A stretch of DNA of 64,000 nucleotides from BOG-908 sp965198825 (GTDB taxonomy: Bacteria; Pseudomonadota; Alphaproteobacteria; Acetobacterales; Acetobacteraceae), in NCBI GenBank assembly GCA_965198825.1, contig CBDAQB010000003.1, positions 248,001 through 312,000 of the forward strand, in the 5' to 3' direction. Positions 49,212-56,809 of the stretch are shown piece after piece. Under the pieces are notes generated by a model. It was not told where the DNA came from, did not search any database, and saw nothing but the letters and a program-made list of their open reading frames with translations. Within the stretch, counting starts at the first letter, position 1. Each line of letters opens with the position of its first letter. A program made the position numbers and the translations under genes.

Positions 49212-49796
49212 TTAGGGGCCGGCGCGGACTAAGTTGGCCGAGGGAAAGCGCTGGTTGATGTAACCTTCGGCTTCTGCCTTGGCCGATTCTTCCGGCGTGA
49301 GCCAAAAACGCTTGGGCAGAAGTGCCGCAAGCATCTCGTCGGACAATTTGGTGTAGTCGACGTCGATGCCGAGATCTTCGGTAATACCGACGAGGATGGC
49401 TTCGCCTGGATAGAGGTAGTCCGGGTCGCGGGCGAGGTCGCTATCGATGCGTTCGATGAGGCCGCGGTGCATTTCGGCGCGCTGGGGATGAAGCCTGGTG
49501 GCTTCATGCAGGACCCGGATCAGAGGTTCGCGCCTGGGATCGTCGTGCGGGCCGGGGATGTGGGTTTCCGAGCGATGCGGTTTGGTATTCGCGCCGCGTG
49601 ATCGGGTTTTTGGTCCGGCGGCGAGGCGTGCCTCCAGGGCGATGCTGTCGCGGACGGAGCGGGAGAGGCGGGTAAAGAGCAAGCCCAGATCAGGGGTTTT
49701 CGCAGGCGGTGACGCGGCGGGTCTTGCATCGGGCGAGGCTTCCTGCTCCTGCCATTCCTGCAATGCCCTTTGGGCGGCGAGGCGGGCGAGCTGCAT
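49212..49796 (-). CDS. Hypothetical protein
   Basis: A 194-residue soluble protein, not recognised. The N-terminus is an amphipathic helix (LARLAAQRALQEWQEQE), followed by a Pro/Ala linker, a helical part (GLLFTRLSRSVRDSIALE), a charged linker, and a C-terminal domain with HRGLIERIDSDL, EDLGIDVDYTKL and PKRFWLTPEE. The same frame is open upstream with good helical sequence (ARHLSYCQELAELG) but no ATG, GTG or TTG; CTG at 49886 preceded by GGAACGGAG could be the true start. It faces the RcnB-like gene. Confidence 0.6.
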   Translation of the reverse strand: MQLARLAAQRALQEWQEQEASPDARPAASPPAKTPDLGLLFTRLSRSVRDSIALEARLAAGPKTRSRGANTKPHRSETHIPGPHDDPRREPLIRVLHEATRLHPQRAEMHRGLIERIDSDLARDPDYLYPGEAILVGITEDLGIDVDYTKLSDEMLAALLPKRFWLTPEESAKAEAEGYINQRFPSANLVRAGP

Positions 49797-50038
49797 GCCA
49801 AGCTCTGCCAGTTCCTGGCAATAGCTCAGGTGCCTTGCGGTGCGCTCTTCAGCGGTTTCGCCCGGATGAGGAGAGATGGCGTTCAGCGGTGCGCTCCGTT
49901 CCTGAAACGTAACAAGAACACACGCGCTGGGGCTTGGTCAAGCTTTTTGTTCCGAGGCAGAACCAACTAGGGGGGCAGAAACCTGGCTGATGTCTACGCA
50001 AAGGGGCCGGCTGAAACGTTCAGCCAACCCCTTTTTTG

Positions 50039-51067
50039 CTAGAAACAGCGGCCCGTGCAGGTCGCGATGAACGAAACGATTGTGGGATTTTCAGGGCTGC
50101 CCGTGTTGTAGTAACCGGTCACCTGTGCGTGGTGATTGTTAATCCCGGTGATTGTCAATCCATTGCCATTCTCCGGAATATCAATGGTGAAAACGCCGCC
50201 GGTTGCCGGCAGCCAAGCAAAACCGTGAGGAGCGCCGGCTGCATCCTTGTAGGTTCCGGCCACCACGCCTTTCTCGTTGATGGCAACGGCTTGCGACGCC
50301 GTCGCTGTCGCAATGGGGAATGTGTTGAAGCGCCCCGCTTTCCACTCGAAGGCCGTAGATCCGACATTAGCCTTGGCATAGTAGCCGGCTGCCTGGTTGT
50401 GGCTGTTCATTCCCGTGATGAAGGTTTCGGAGGCGAGAGGGTAGGTGACGATCTTGTAGTGGCCGAATTGGTCCAGGAGAAAACCGTGGCTGCCGACATC
50501 GAGGAAGTAGGAGCCGAAGATGGTGCCGATGTCAGTGATGCCCGCCACAATCGTCCACTCGGATGCAGGGGGATCGAACTTCACATACTGGCCATTGAAG
50601 AAGTAGTAGCCGCGTGGCGCCTGCCCGATGAAATACTCGCCGGCCACGATACCGCCGGCGTTGACCGCCGTGGCGATCGTGTCCGAGAAGGCAACGTTGA
50701 GGCGGGTTGTGGCGCCGGCCGAATTGTCGTGGACGAAACCTGCAATTTCGTTGCAGCTGCCAACGTAGTAGCGCGCGACAGCGCCCGGGCTGGCAGCCGT
50801 GATCACAGTGCCGTCTGCCTGGCCTGTCGTGCCGCAGTAATCCAGCTCGGTGGCTCTCGCGCCAACCGCTGCGAGGCCGATGGTGTCGAAGCCTCCCGTT
50901 GGAGACAGCCACCCCAGAGCGATGCCGTTGTCCAGCAAAGCAGCCGCGTAGAAATTGCCGAGGCCGCTAGCGCCGGTCGTGGGTGTTATGGTGTAGCCGC
51001 TCGCCAAGGCAGTGTGTGACAGGGCAACGCCAAGGATTGTCGCGAGGGTTACCGATCGGATGCGCAT
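50039..51067 (-). CDS. HAF-repeat-like secreted protein
   Basis: A 342-residue exported protein. Signal peptide MRIRSVTLATILGVALSHTA with LASG. The mature chain consists of repeated beta-type units with the pattern GI-x-D-x-G-x-I-x-G-Y (GITDIGTIFGSYFL, GMNSHNQAAGYYA, AINEKGVVAGTYK, GINNHHAQVTGYY), like the extracellular HAF-repeat family and PEP-CTERM neighbours, but without a PEP-CTERM tail. Ends CTGRCF, a Cys pair possibly bonded. GGAGA lies before the ATG at 51067; the upstream frame is not used. Role unknown. Confidence 0.72.
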   Translation of the reverse strand: MRIRSVTLATILGVALSHTALASGYTITPTTGASGLGNFYAAALLDNGIALGWLSPTGGFDTIGLAAVGARATELDYCGTTGQADGTVITAASPGAVARYYVGSCNEIAGFVHDNSAGATTRLNVAFSDTIATAVNAGGIVAGEYFIGQAPRGYYFFNGQYVKFDPPASEWTIVAGITDIGTIFGSYFLDVGSHGFLLDQFGHYKIVTYPLASETFITGMNSHNQAAGYYAKANVGSTAFEWKAGRFNTFPIATATASQAVAINEKGVVAGTYKDAAGAPHGFAWLPATGGVFTIDIPENGNGLTITGINNHHAQVTGYYNTGSPENPTIVSFIATCTGRCF

Positions 51068-51387
51068 GAAGTTCTCCTGCCACCTTTTTGCGGCGGACGC
51101 GCGGTATGCGGGTCCATGGTCAGGAAGACGCTTTTGGGCGGGAAAAGCGGACATCGGCAGATGGGGTAGAATATAGTTTCTATCGAGTCACGATAGAGCG
51201 GCTGCCGACTGGTGAAGAAGCAGTGACGCTACCGTCATTGCCCAGAAGCCGCGCCAGATACTCGGTGCAAGGCCGAGTTGGTTTTTTCATGGCATAAACC
51301 AGTGACGCCCTGCCGACTGATGAGGATGATGATGCGTTGGCTGACGGCAGCGGTTACCAATGGCTTGTGCGCCGGGCTTGGTCAGGC

Positions 51388-51413
51388 GGTGCAATGCCAA
51401 AAAGCATTGCACC
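51388..51413. repeat. Perfect 10-bp hairpin preceding a half palindrome
   Basis: GGTGCAATGC and GCATTGCACC form a perfect 10-bp stem with loop CAAAAA. It occupies the place where the left arm of the compound palindrome would be. The following CCTAC resembles the CCCTACG tail of the REP-like elements nearby. Confidence 0.8.
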
Positions 51414-51427
51414 CTACTTGCTAGGTC

Positions 51428-51481
51428 GTAAAAGTTTTTTGGTTCTTTTTTTCAAAAAAGAACTTGCTGACCTTTCTTGCT
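51428..51481. repeat. Compound palindrome, right half only (copy 11)
   Basis: TAAAAGTTTTTTGG, hairpin TTCTTTTTTTC/AAAAAAGAAC (G-C variant) and TTGCTGACCTTTCTTGC. No left arm is present within the preceding 150 bases. Confidence 0.85.
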
Positions 51482-51498
51482 GGCAAATTGCTCGAAGT

Positions 51499-51523
51499 GG
51501 CGGGTGCGCTTCGCTTACCCGCC
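51499..51523. repeat. REP-like palindrome, type A, copy 1
   Basis: GGCGGGTGCGCTTCG then CTTACCCGCC: 7-bp stem GGCGGGT/ACCCGCC around an inner GCGCTTCGC. Followed by CTACG. Identical to copies at 54222 and 55478. Confidence 0.88.
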
Positions 51524-51545
51524 CTACGAATGAGCGTGGGCTGTC

Positions 51546-54011
51546 CTAAGGCTGGATCTCCCAGATGCCGCGGCCGTAGGTGGCGGCGCGGAGTTTGTGG
51601 GAGGAGGGAGAGATGGCGAGGCTGCTGACCTGTACGGTGGGGAGGCCGGCGCCGAATTGTTGCCAGCTCGCGCCGCCGTTTTTGCTGACGTAAACGCCGA
51701 TCCAGGTGGCGGCGTAGAGGGTTTGGCCGGTGGTGTCGGAGTTGTCGGTGATCACCTGGTTGACCGGCACGTCCGGCAGGCCGGTTGCGGCGGCTGTCCA
51801 GTGCTTGCCGAGATCTTTGGTTTTCAGCACGCGCACGGCACCGACGGTGGGCGCTTGCGAGCTGAAATAGATGCTGTCGTCCAGCGCCCAGGCGGCGGAG
51901 GAATTGTAGCTGGCGTAGCCAAGGCCGAGGCTGTTCAGAGACACGTAATTCAGCGTGCTCTTGAAGCTGTCGGTGGTGATGACGGCGGCGCCGCCAGTGC
52001 CGCCTACGGCGATCTTGCCCTGGTCGGTTGGGCTGATGCCGATTTCATCCCAGCTCAGGCGGAAGATGGATTGCGGGTTGCCGCTGTTGTCGGTGAAGCG
52101 GACGAGGGGGAACCAGGTGTTGCCGCCGTTTCGCGTTTTGTAAAAGGTCGAGCCGGTGAGCGTGTAGAACACGCCGCCTGTGGGATCGGCTTTTGCCGTT
52201 GGGGTGGCGATCGGGGTGAAGAAGGGGAAGTAGTCGGGGTCGGTCAGGTCGAGGCCGGTTTGGGCGTAGTATTGGCGTGCATCGGTCTGGTTGACGGAGC
52301 CGCTCGGGGTGACGCCGCCTTTTTCGCCGTAGATGTTGAGGTAGTAGCCGGCGATCAGGTTGGTGCGGTCGTTGGCCTGGCTGGCGCCGACGCCTTCGCC
52401 ATCGCCGCCAAAGATCTGTTCCCAGGTGTTGGTGTTGAAGAAGCGGGAGCGGACGCCGTTGTCCTGCAGGCCGGTGATGATCGTGTCGTCGCGCACGGGC
52501 GAGGACGCGACTGTCTGGGTGAGCATGGAGACGATGCCGGCGTTCTTGCTGCTGTCGAAGCTTGCGCCGCCGTCGTGGGTAAGGAAGAGGCCGCCGTCTG
52601 TGCCGAAGGCGAGGAAGAGGCGCTTGCCCGAGTAGAAGGCGGCATTGGTGTGGTGGTCGGCGTGGACGTAGGGGACGTTGTTGTTCGAGCCGTCCGAGCA
52701 GCTGCCGGGGAGCCAGTTGGAGACGACCGTAAAGGTGCCGCCGCCGTCTGTGGTCTTGGCCATGGAGAGGTTGCCGGCGGCGTAAACCGTGTTCCTGGTG
52801 GAGTCGGATGGGTCCACGAGGAGGGACTGGTTGTAGTAGGCCTGGCCGTTCAGGAGATCCATGTTCGGCTGGTAGCAGTTGGGGTTGGTTGGGGTTTTGG
52901 AGGCGAGGCCCAGGGCGGTCCAGCTCAGGCCGCCGTCGCTGGAGCGGAACATGTCGCTCTGGTCGTAGCCGGTGGTGTCTGAGGCGATGGCGTAGACCGT
53001 GGTGTCGCCAGGGGTGCCGACTGCCAGCGTGATGCGGCCGGAGTTTGCGAAGGCGTTGCTGGGGTCCGGGATGGGTGTCCAGGTGGCGCCGTGGTCGGTG
53101 GAGAGGGCGACGGCGCCTGGGGTGGAGGCGGCGACGGCGAGTTGCGAGGAGACGGCGGTGGCAAGCCAGCCGGCGCTGGTGCGCTTGATGCTCCAGACGC
53201 TCAGGCCGGCGAGCGCCTGGCCAGTGCCGCCGGTGACCTGGGTGTAGGTGGCGCCGCCGTCGGTGGAGCGGAACAGCCCGACGTCGGTGCCGGCGAGGAC
53301 GATGTCCTGCGCGGCCGAGGTGTCCACTGCGACGTCGCGGACCTGCGAGGCGGAGGGCAGGCTGACCGGGGCGGAGAAGGTGGCGCCGCCGTCGGTCGAG
53401 GTGATCATGACGCCGCCGACCGCGGGGGTGGTTTCGAAGGGGTCGCCCAGGCCGACATAGATGGTGTCGAAGCTGCGGCCGGGGGCGGCTGCGCCGCCGC
53501 TGGTGGTGCTGCCGCCGTCGCTCAGCGGCTTCTAGGTGGGCGGGGAGGCAAGCAGGTTGTCGGTGCGCCAGAGGCCGCCGCCTGCGGTGAGCAGGTAGAG
53601 CTGGTTGGGGTTGCCCGGGCCGGGGAGGATGCTGCGCAGCCGGCCGCTGTCGATGGCTTTGAGGACGATGTCGTTCTGGGTGTAGCGGTCCGAGGCCGGA
53701 CCTAGCGATTTCCAGACGGGGAGGCTGCCTGGGTTGGCGCCGGCGACCTGGTGCGGATAGGTCGCGTGCTGGATGGCGACCTGGTTGAGCATGTTCTGCT
53801 TGAAGGCTTCGTTGAAGTAGGGGCTGAACAGCGCGTCGTAGGCGGCGCGGCGGTCGGAAGGGTCGACGTCGCCTGGGCCGTCGGACGGCGGGAAGATGCG
53901 CGGGCCGGGTGGGGCTGGCGGCGGCTCCGGCACCTGGGCGAGGGCTGGACCTGCGAGGATGGGGCCGGCGAGCAGAAGGCAGGCGGCGGACGCGAAAAGA
54001 CCTTTACGCAT
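51546..54011 (-). pseudogene. BNR/sortilin-like secreted beta-propeller protein, interrupted by an in-frame amber codon
   Basis: The frame encodes an 821-residue exported protein, apart from a TAG at 53534-53532. Residues 1-159 have a signal peptide (MRKGLFASAACLLLAGPILA) and a Pro-rich N-terminus, ending ASPPT just before the stop. The same frame continues at once with KPLSDGG and then repeats of STDGGATF, STDHGATWTPI, SSDGGLSWTAL, TTDGGGTF, SKNGGASWQQFG, typical of VPS10/BNR propellers (WD40/YVTN-like). A Trp (TGG) at the TAG would give TWKPLSDGG, a normal propeller strand, so one G-to-A change explains the break. GGAG precedes the ATG at 54011. Without readthrough, only the N-terminal 159 residues are made; a restart at Met 53408 would lack a signal peptide. 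A sequencing error is also possible. Confidence 0.8.
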
Positions 54012-54221
54012 GGTTGGCTCCAGGCTGCGCTGTTACGTTCTGTCACTAGCTTTGTCATACGCATGCACTTTGGCGCTACGCACCGGCGGTTGTGAAATGT
54101 TCGGGTTCCGTCAGGTTTTTGAGATGGGCGCCGCTGTATGCTGCCGGGCCATTGGCGAGCCAGACGGGCACCCTGGTTGTTTCGAAGGTGAGGTTTCGGG
54201 TTCGAAGAAGAGGCGAGGGAT

Positions 54222-54246
54222 GGCGGGTGCGCTTCGCTTACCCGCC
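54222..54246. repeat. REP-like palindrome, type A, copy 2
   Basis: Same sequence as copy 1 (GGCGGGTGCGCTTCG, CTTACCCGCC), located between the 3' end of the membrane protein gene at 54256 and the start of the interrupted propeller gene, both on the minus strand. Followed by ATCCG. Confidence 0.88.
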
Positions 54247-54255
54247 ATCCGACGT

Positions 54256-55386
54256 TCAGAGCGGGTGACCGGGGCTCATGGTGAGGGGACATTCCTGGCC
54301 GTCGTCGTCGGGCATGTGGCGGCGGTCGATGTTCTTTGCGTAGTTCAGGGTCGTTACGTAGTGGAGGAGTTTGGCCTCGCCGGTTTTCAGGATGATCGGA
54401 TCCTGGTTCGGCTTGCCGTCGATGATGAGGGGCGATTGGCCAGGGCGTGATTCTTGCTGCGGTGGAAAGGCATTCTCGAAGACGGCAGTCTCGACAGTGA
54501 GGGTCCAGTTGTCGAGGTAGAGGAGCTGGTCCGAGGAGGATGCGTTGCGGATGACGATGATGCCGCGCATGGGCTGGCCGGTGTTGCGTATGCCGCACTC
54601 GACCTGCACGGCTTCGATGCGGCCGGAGAGATCGTTCGCGACGGTGATGCGTATGGCGCGGAACGAGAGAAGCAGCAGGCCGATGAAGGCCGGGTAGAGA
54701 TAGACCGCAGCGCGCGGGCTTCGCCGCGTGGTGCTGTGGCGGGAGGCCGCGCGGTAGCGGGAGAGCGGGAGCAGCATGACGTAGCTGACGATGAAAGCCG
54801 CGAGCAGACCCACGGAAAACGCAAAATAGCTCAGGATGAGGTCGATTACGCCGGGGCGGGTAAACGCCCACTTGGCGACTATCCAGCCGAATGGCGGCGT
54901 GAAGAGCAGGAGGCACCATCCCAGCAGGCTGCCCGCAATGAAGGCGACGTGTGACCAGAGGACAGCGGAGGCGGCGGCGAGAAGGGTGACTTTGTAAAGG
55001 CGCTTTGCCCGCCTCAGGCCGCGCATGCCGCCGCGGTGGACGATGTAGAGCGTGAAGTCGAAGGCGATGGTCATGATGAGGGCGCCGACAAGGGTCGGGA
55101 AGAGCGCGTCGTTGCTGGCGTTGCGAACGATGCCGTTCAGCGCGTCGTGAATGCGGAAGTCGCCGAGCGTGAGGAGGTTCACGTGGAGGAGCGACGCGAT
55201 GACGATGCTGGTGAACAGGTAGGAGAGCGGGCTGACGTCGCGCTCGGCCGCTTGTTCGGAGCGGAAATATTGGCGCCCTGCTTCGTGGAAGGGGCGGCGC
55301 AGGCTGAGAAGGATGAAGCGAAGGTAGTTCTGCAGGAACTGGGTGACGCCGTCGACGACACCTTGCAGGAACTCTGTCGGTTTCAT
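54256..55386 (-). CDS. Hypothetical polytopic membrane protein
   Basis: A 376-residue inner-membrane protein, not recognised. The N-terminus is an amphipathic stretch (FLQGVVDGVTQFLQNYLRF), then about five to six membrane helices (about 55-70, 95-115, 130-150, 155-170, 190-210, 235-250). The last 110 residues are a soluble domain with VECGIRNTGQPMRG and LYLDNWTLTVE, probably periplasmic and beta-rich. A distant Yip1-like membrane fold is possible but not shown. Bounded by REP-like elements on both sides. Codon use fits the surrounding G-rich + strand. Confidence 0.72.
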   Translation of the reverse strand: MKPTEFLQGVVDGVTQFLQNYLRFILLSLRRPFHEAGRQYFRSEQAAERDVSPLSYLFTSIVIASLLHVNLLTLGDFRIHDALNGIVRNASNDALFPTLVGALIMTIAFDFTLYIVHRGGMRGLRRAKRLYKVTLLAAASAVLWSHVAFIAGSLLGWCLLLFTPPFGWIVAKWAFTRPGVIDLILSYFAFSVGLLAAFIVSYVMLLPLSRYRAASRHSTTRRSPRAAVYLYPAFIGLLLLSFRAIRITVANDLSGRIEAVQVECGIRNTGQPMRGIIVIRNASSSDQLLYLDNWTLTVETAVFENAFPPQQESRPGQSPLIIDGKPNQDPIILKTGEAKLLHYVTTLNYAKNIDRRHMPDDDGQECPLTMSPGHPL

Positions 55387-55477
55387 GCCGGGGGCGGCCC
55401 TTGGAGGTCGTTACGATAAGGTATTACAGGGTTGTCGTGGGGGCAACTTTGGTTGCTTGCGGGGCGGTGGAGAGGGT

Positions 55478-55502
55478 GGCGGGTGCGCTTCGCTTACCCG
55501 CC
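55478..55502. repeat. REP-like palindrome, type A, copy 3
   Basis: Third identical GGCGGGTGCGCTTCG / CTTACCCGCC element, followed by CTGCGG. Placed in the divergent spacer between the membrane protein and the acyltransferase. Confidence 0.88.
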
Positions 55503-55586
55503 CTGCGGAGGTGTTGGACCATTAGAGCATGGCTTGACCAAACTGTTTCGCTGCAGGATAGTTTGCATTCATCTGGTTATTCATCA

Positions 55587-56762
55587 ATGTTCGAGATTAG
55601 GGCCCTGACTAGCCTGCGTTTATTTGCAGCGCTGGCGATGGTTTTCAGCCATGTTGCTGCGGTCTCCAGTTTCCCTTTCGAATGGATGAATCGGGTTCCG
55701 CTTTCGCAGGGTGTCAGCTTCTTCTTTGTACTGTCCGGCTTCATCCTGTCGGTTACTTACGACAAGGCGGATCTGAAGCGTCATAGCGGATCATTTTACT
55801 GGGCGCGGTTCTCGCGGATTTACCCGCTTTATCTGACGTCGCTGATGCTGGCGGTGGTGATACGGCTGGTTGTTTTGCCGCACACGGGTTTGACGCTGCA
55901 GATTGTGGCCAGCAGCCTTCTTGGCGAAGGGCTGATGGTTCAATCGTGGTTTCCGCGGGGATTATGGCCGCTCAACGGCGTTGACTGGTCGGTTTCGACA
56001 GAGGTTTTCTTCTACGCGATCTTCCCGCTGGTGAAACGGTCCAGGATTGCATTCGCGTTGGTTGCGATAGCCGCCGCAAGTGCGTTGGTTGTTTGCTTCG
56101 TGATCGGCGCATCGTATGGCCTGACATCCGGCGTTGCCATCGATAGCTTCTACAGAATCCTTTCGCCAAACCCTTTGATTCGTTCGCTGGAATTCCTGCT
56201 CGGGGTTTGGCTTGGAAGCCGCTTTGCGAGGCGATTGACGACTTCGGAAGACAGTCGCTCAAGCGTGATTGTCTGGTCGGTGTTCGAGATAGCAGCTTTG
56301 CTCGCCTGCTATGAGCTGTCGGCGTATGATTTTCGGGCTTGGGTGCATCCGGCCTTGGACGGCAGTTATGAAGGGGCGTGGAAGACGCTTCTTCTCTGCA
56401 GCGGAGGCGCCCCGGCGTTTGGCGCCCTGATATGGGTGTTTGCCTTCGAGCGCGGGATCGTATCGCGGTGTTTGCGGTGGCGTCTTCTGGTGTTTCTTGG
56501 TGCAGCCAGCTACTCGCTTTATTTGTTGCATGAGTTGCTGTTCGAGCTGCTCGTGCATGTGAAGGCGTTGCCGCTCTATGGTGCGGTTCCTGCGTCTCAA
56601 AGCGCCATTGTCACCATCGGTCTGTTCTGTGTGCTTCTGGGGTCGGCAAGTGTTGGCCATCTGCTCATCGAGCGGCCTATGCGCAATTGGCTGCGGACGC
56701 TGCACCTTGACAGAGAGAAACAAGTTCTTGCTGGCCGGTTGATCGCCAAGCAGGCCTTGTGA
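55587..56762 (+). CDS. Acyltransferase 3 family membrane protein (OafA/YrhL-like)
   Basis: O-acyltransferase that modifies surface polysaccharides, 391 residues with about ten membrane helices. The N-terminus has SLRLFAALAMVFSHV with the conserved Arg and His, then GVSFFFVLSGFIL, YDKADLK and FYWARFSRIYPLYL (RxxRixP motif), and W-S-V-S-TEVFFYAIFP further on. All are typical. Start at 55587 is set by the first family motif; the longer frame to 55401 runs through a REP-like element. No clear Shine-Dalgarno precedes the ATG. Less GC-rich than most neighbours, which may mean transfer. Confidence 0.9.
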   Translation: MFEIRALTSLRLFAALAMVFSHVAAVSSFPFEWMNRVPLSQGVSFFFVLSGFILSVTYDKADLKRHSGSFYWARFSRIYPLYLTSLMLAVVIRLVVLPHTGLTLQIVASSLLGEGLMVQSWFPRGLWPLNGVDWSVSTEVFFYAIFPLVKRSRIAFALVAIAAASALVVCFVIGASYGLTSGVAIDSFYRILSPNPLIRSLEFLLGVWLGSRFARRLTTSEDSRSSVIVWSVFEIAALLACYELSAYDFRAWVHPALDGSYEGAWKTLLLCSGGAPAFGALIWVFAFERGIVSRCLRWRLLVFLGAASYSLYLLHELLFELLVHVKALPLYGAVPASQSAIVTIGLFCVLLGSASVGHLLIERPMRNWLRTLHLDREKQVLAGRLIAKQAL

Positions 56763-56809
56763 GTTGGATTCTCATAGGGTTATCGGAACGAAATTCTTCT
56801 TGGCAGGCT

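Larger units (their letters stand above)
51068..51545. other. Gene-poor spacer with several palindromes
   Basis: About 480 bp. The first 320 bp contain only short open frames without a convincing start or family match. The last 160 bp hold a hairpin, half of a compound palindrome and a REP-like element, listed separately. Confidence 0.6.

Noticed and set aside
51088..51297. Short + strand open frame (69 codons)
   Set aside because: No ribosome binding site, no family match; overlaps the antisense of the HAF gene start.
3521..51481. Spaced repeats considered as a CRISPR array
   Set aside because: Copies are kilobases apart, contain palindromes on both arms, and have genes between them.
3521..51481. 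Repeats considered as a MITE with target site duplication
   Set aside because: No duplicated flanking bases were found and no transposase is in the window; not excluded for the wider genome.
51597..52982. Long open frame on the + strand (461 codons) inside the propeller gene
   Set aside because: It is Gly/Val/Ala filler produced by the antisense of a codon-biased GC-rich gene; the minus strand shows clear BNR repeats.
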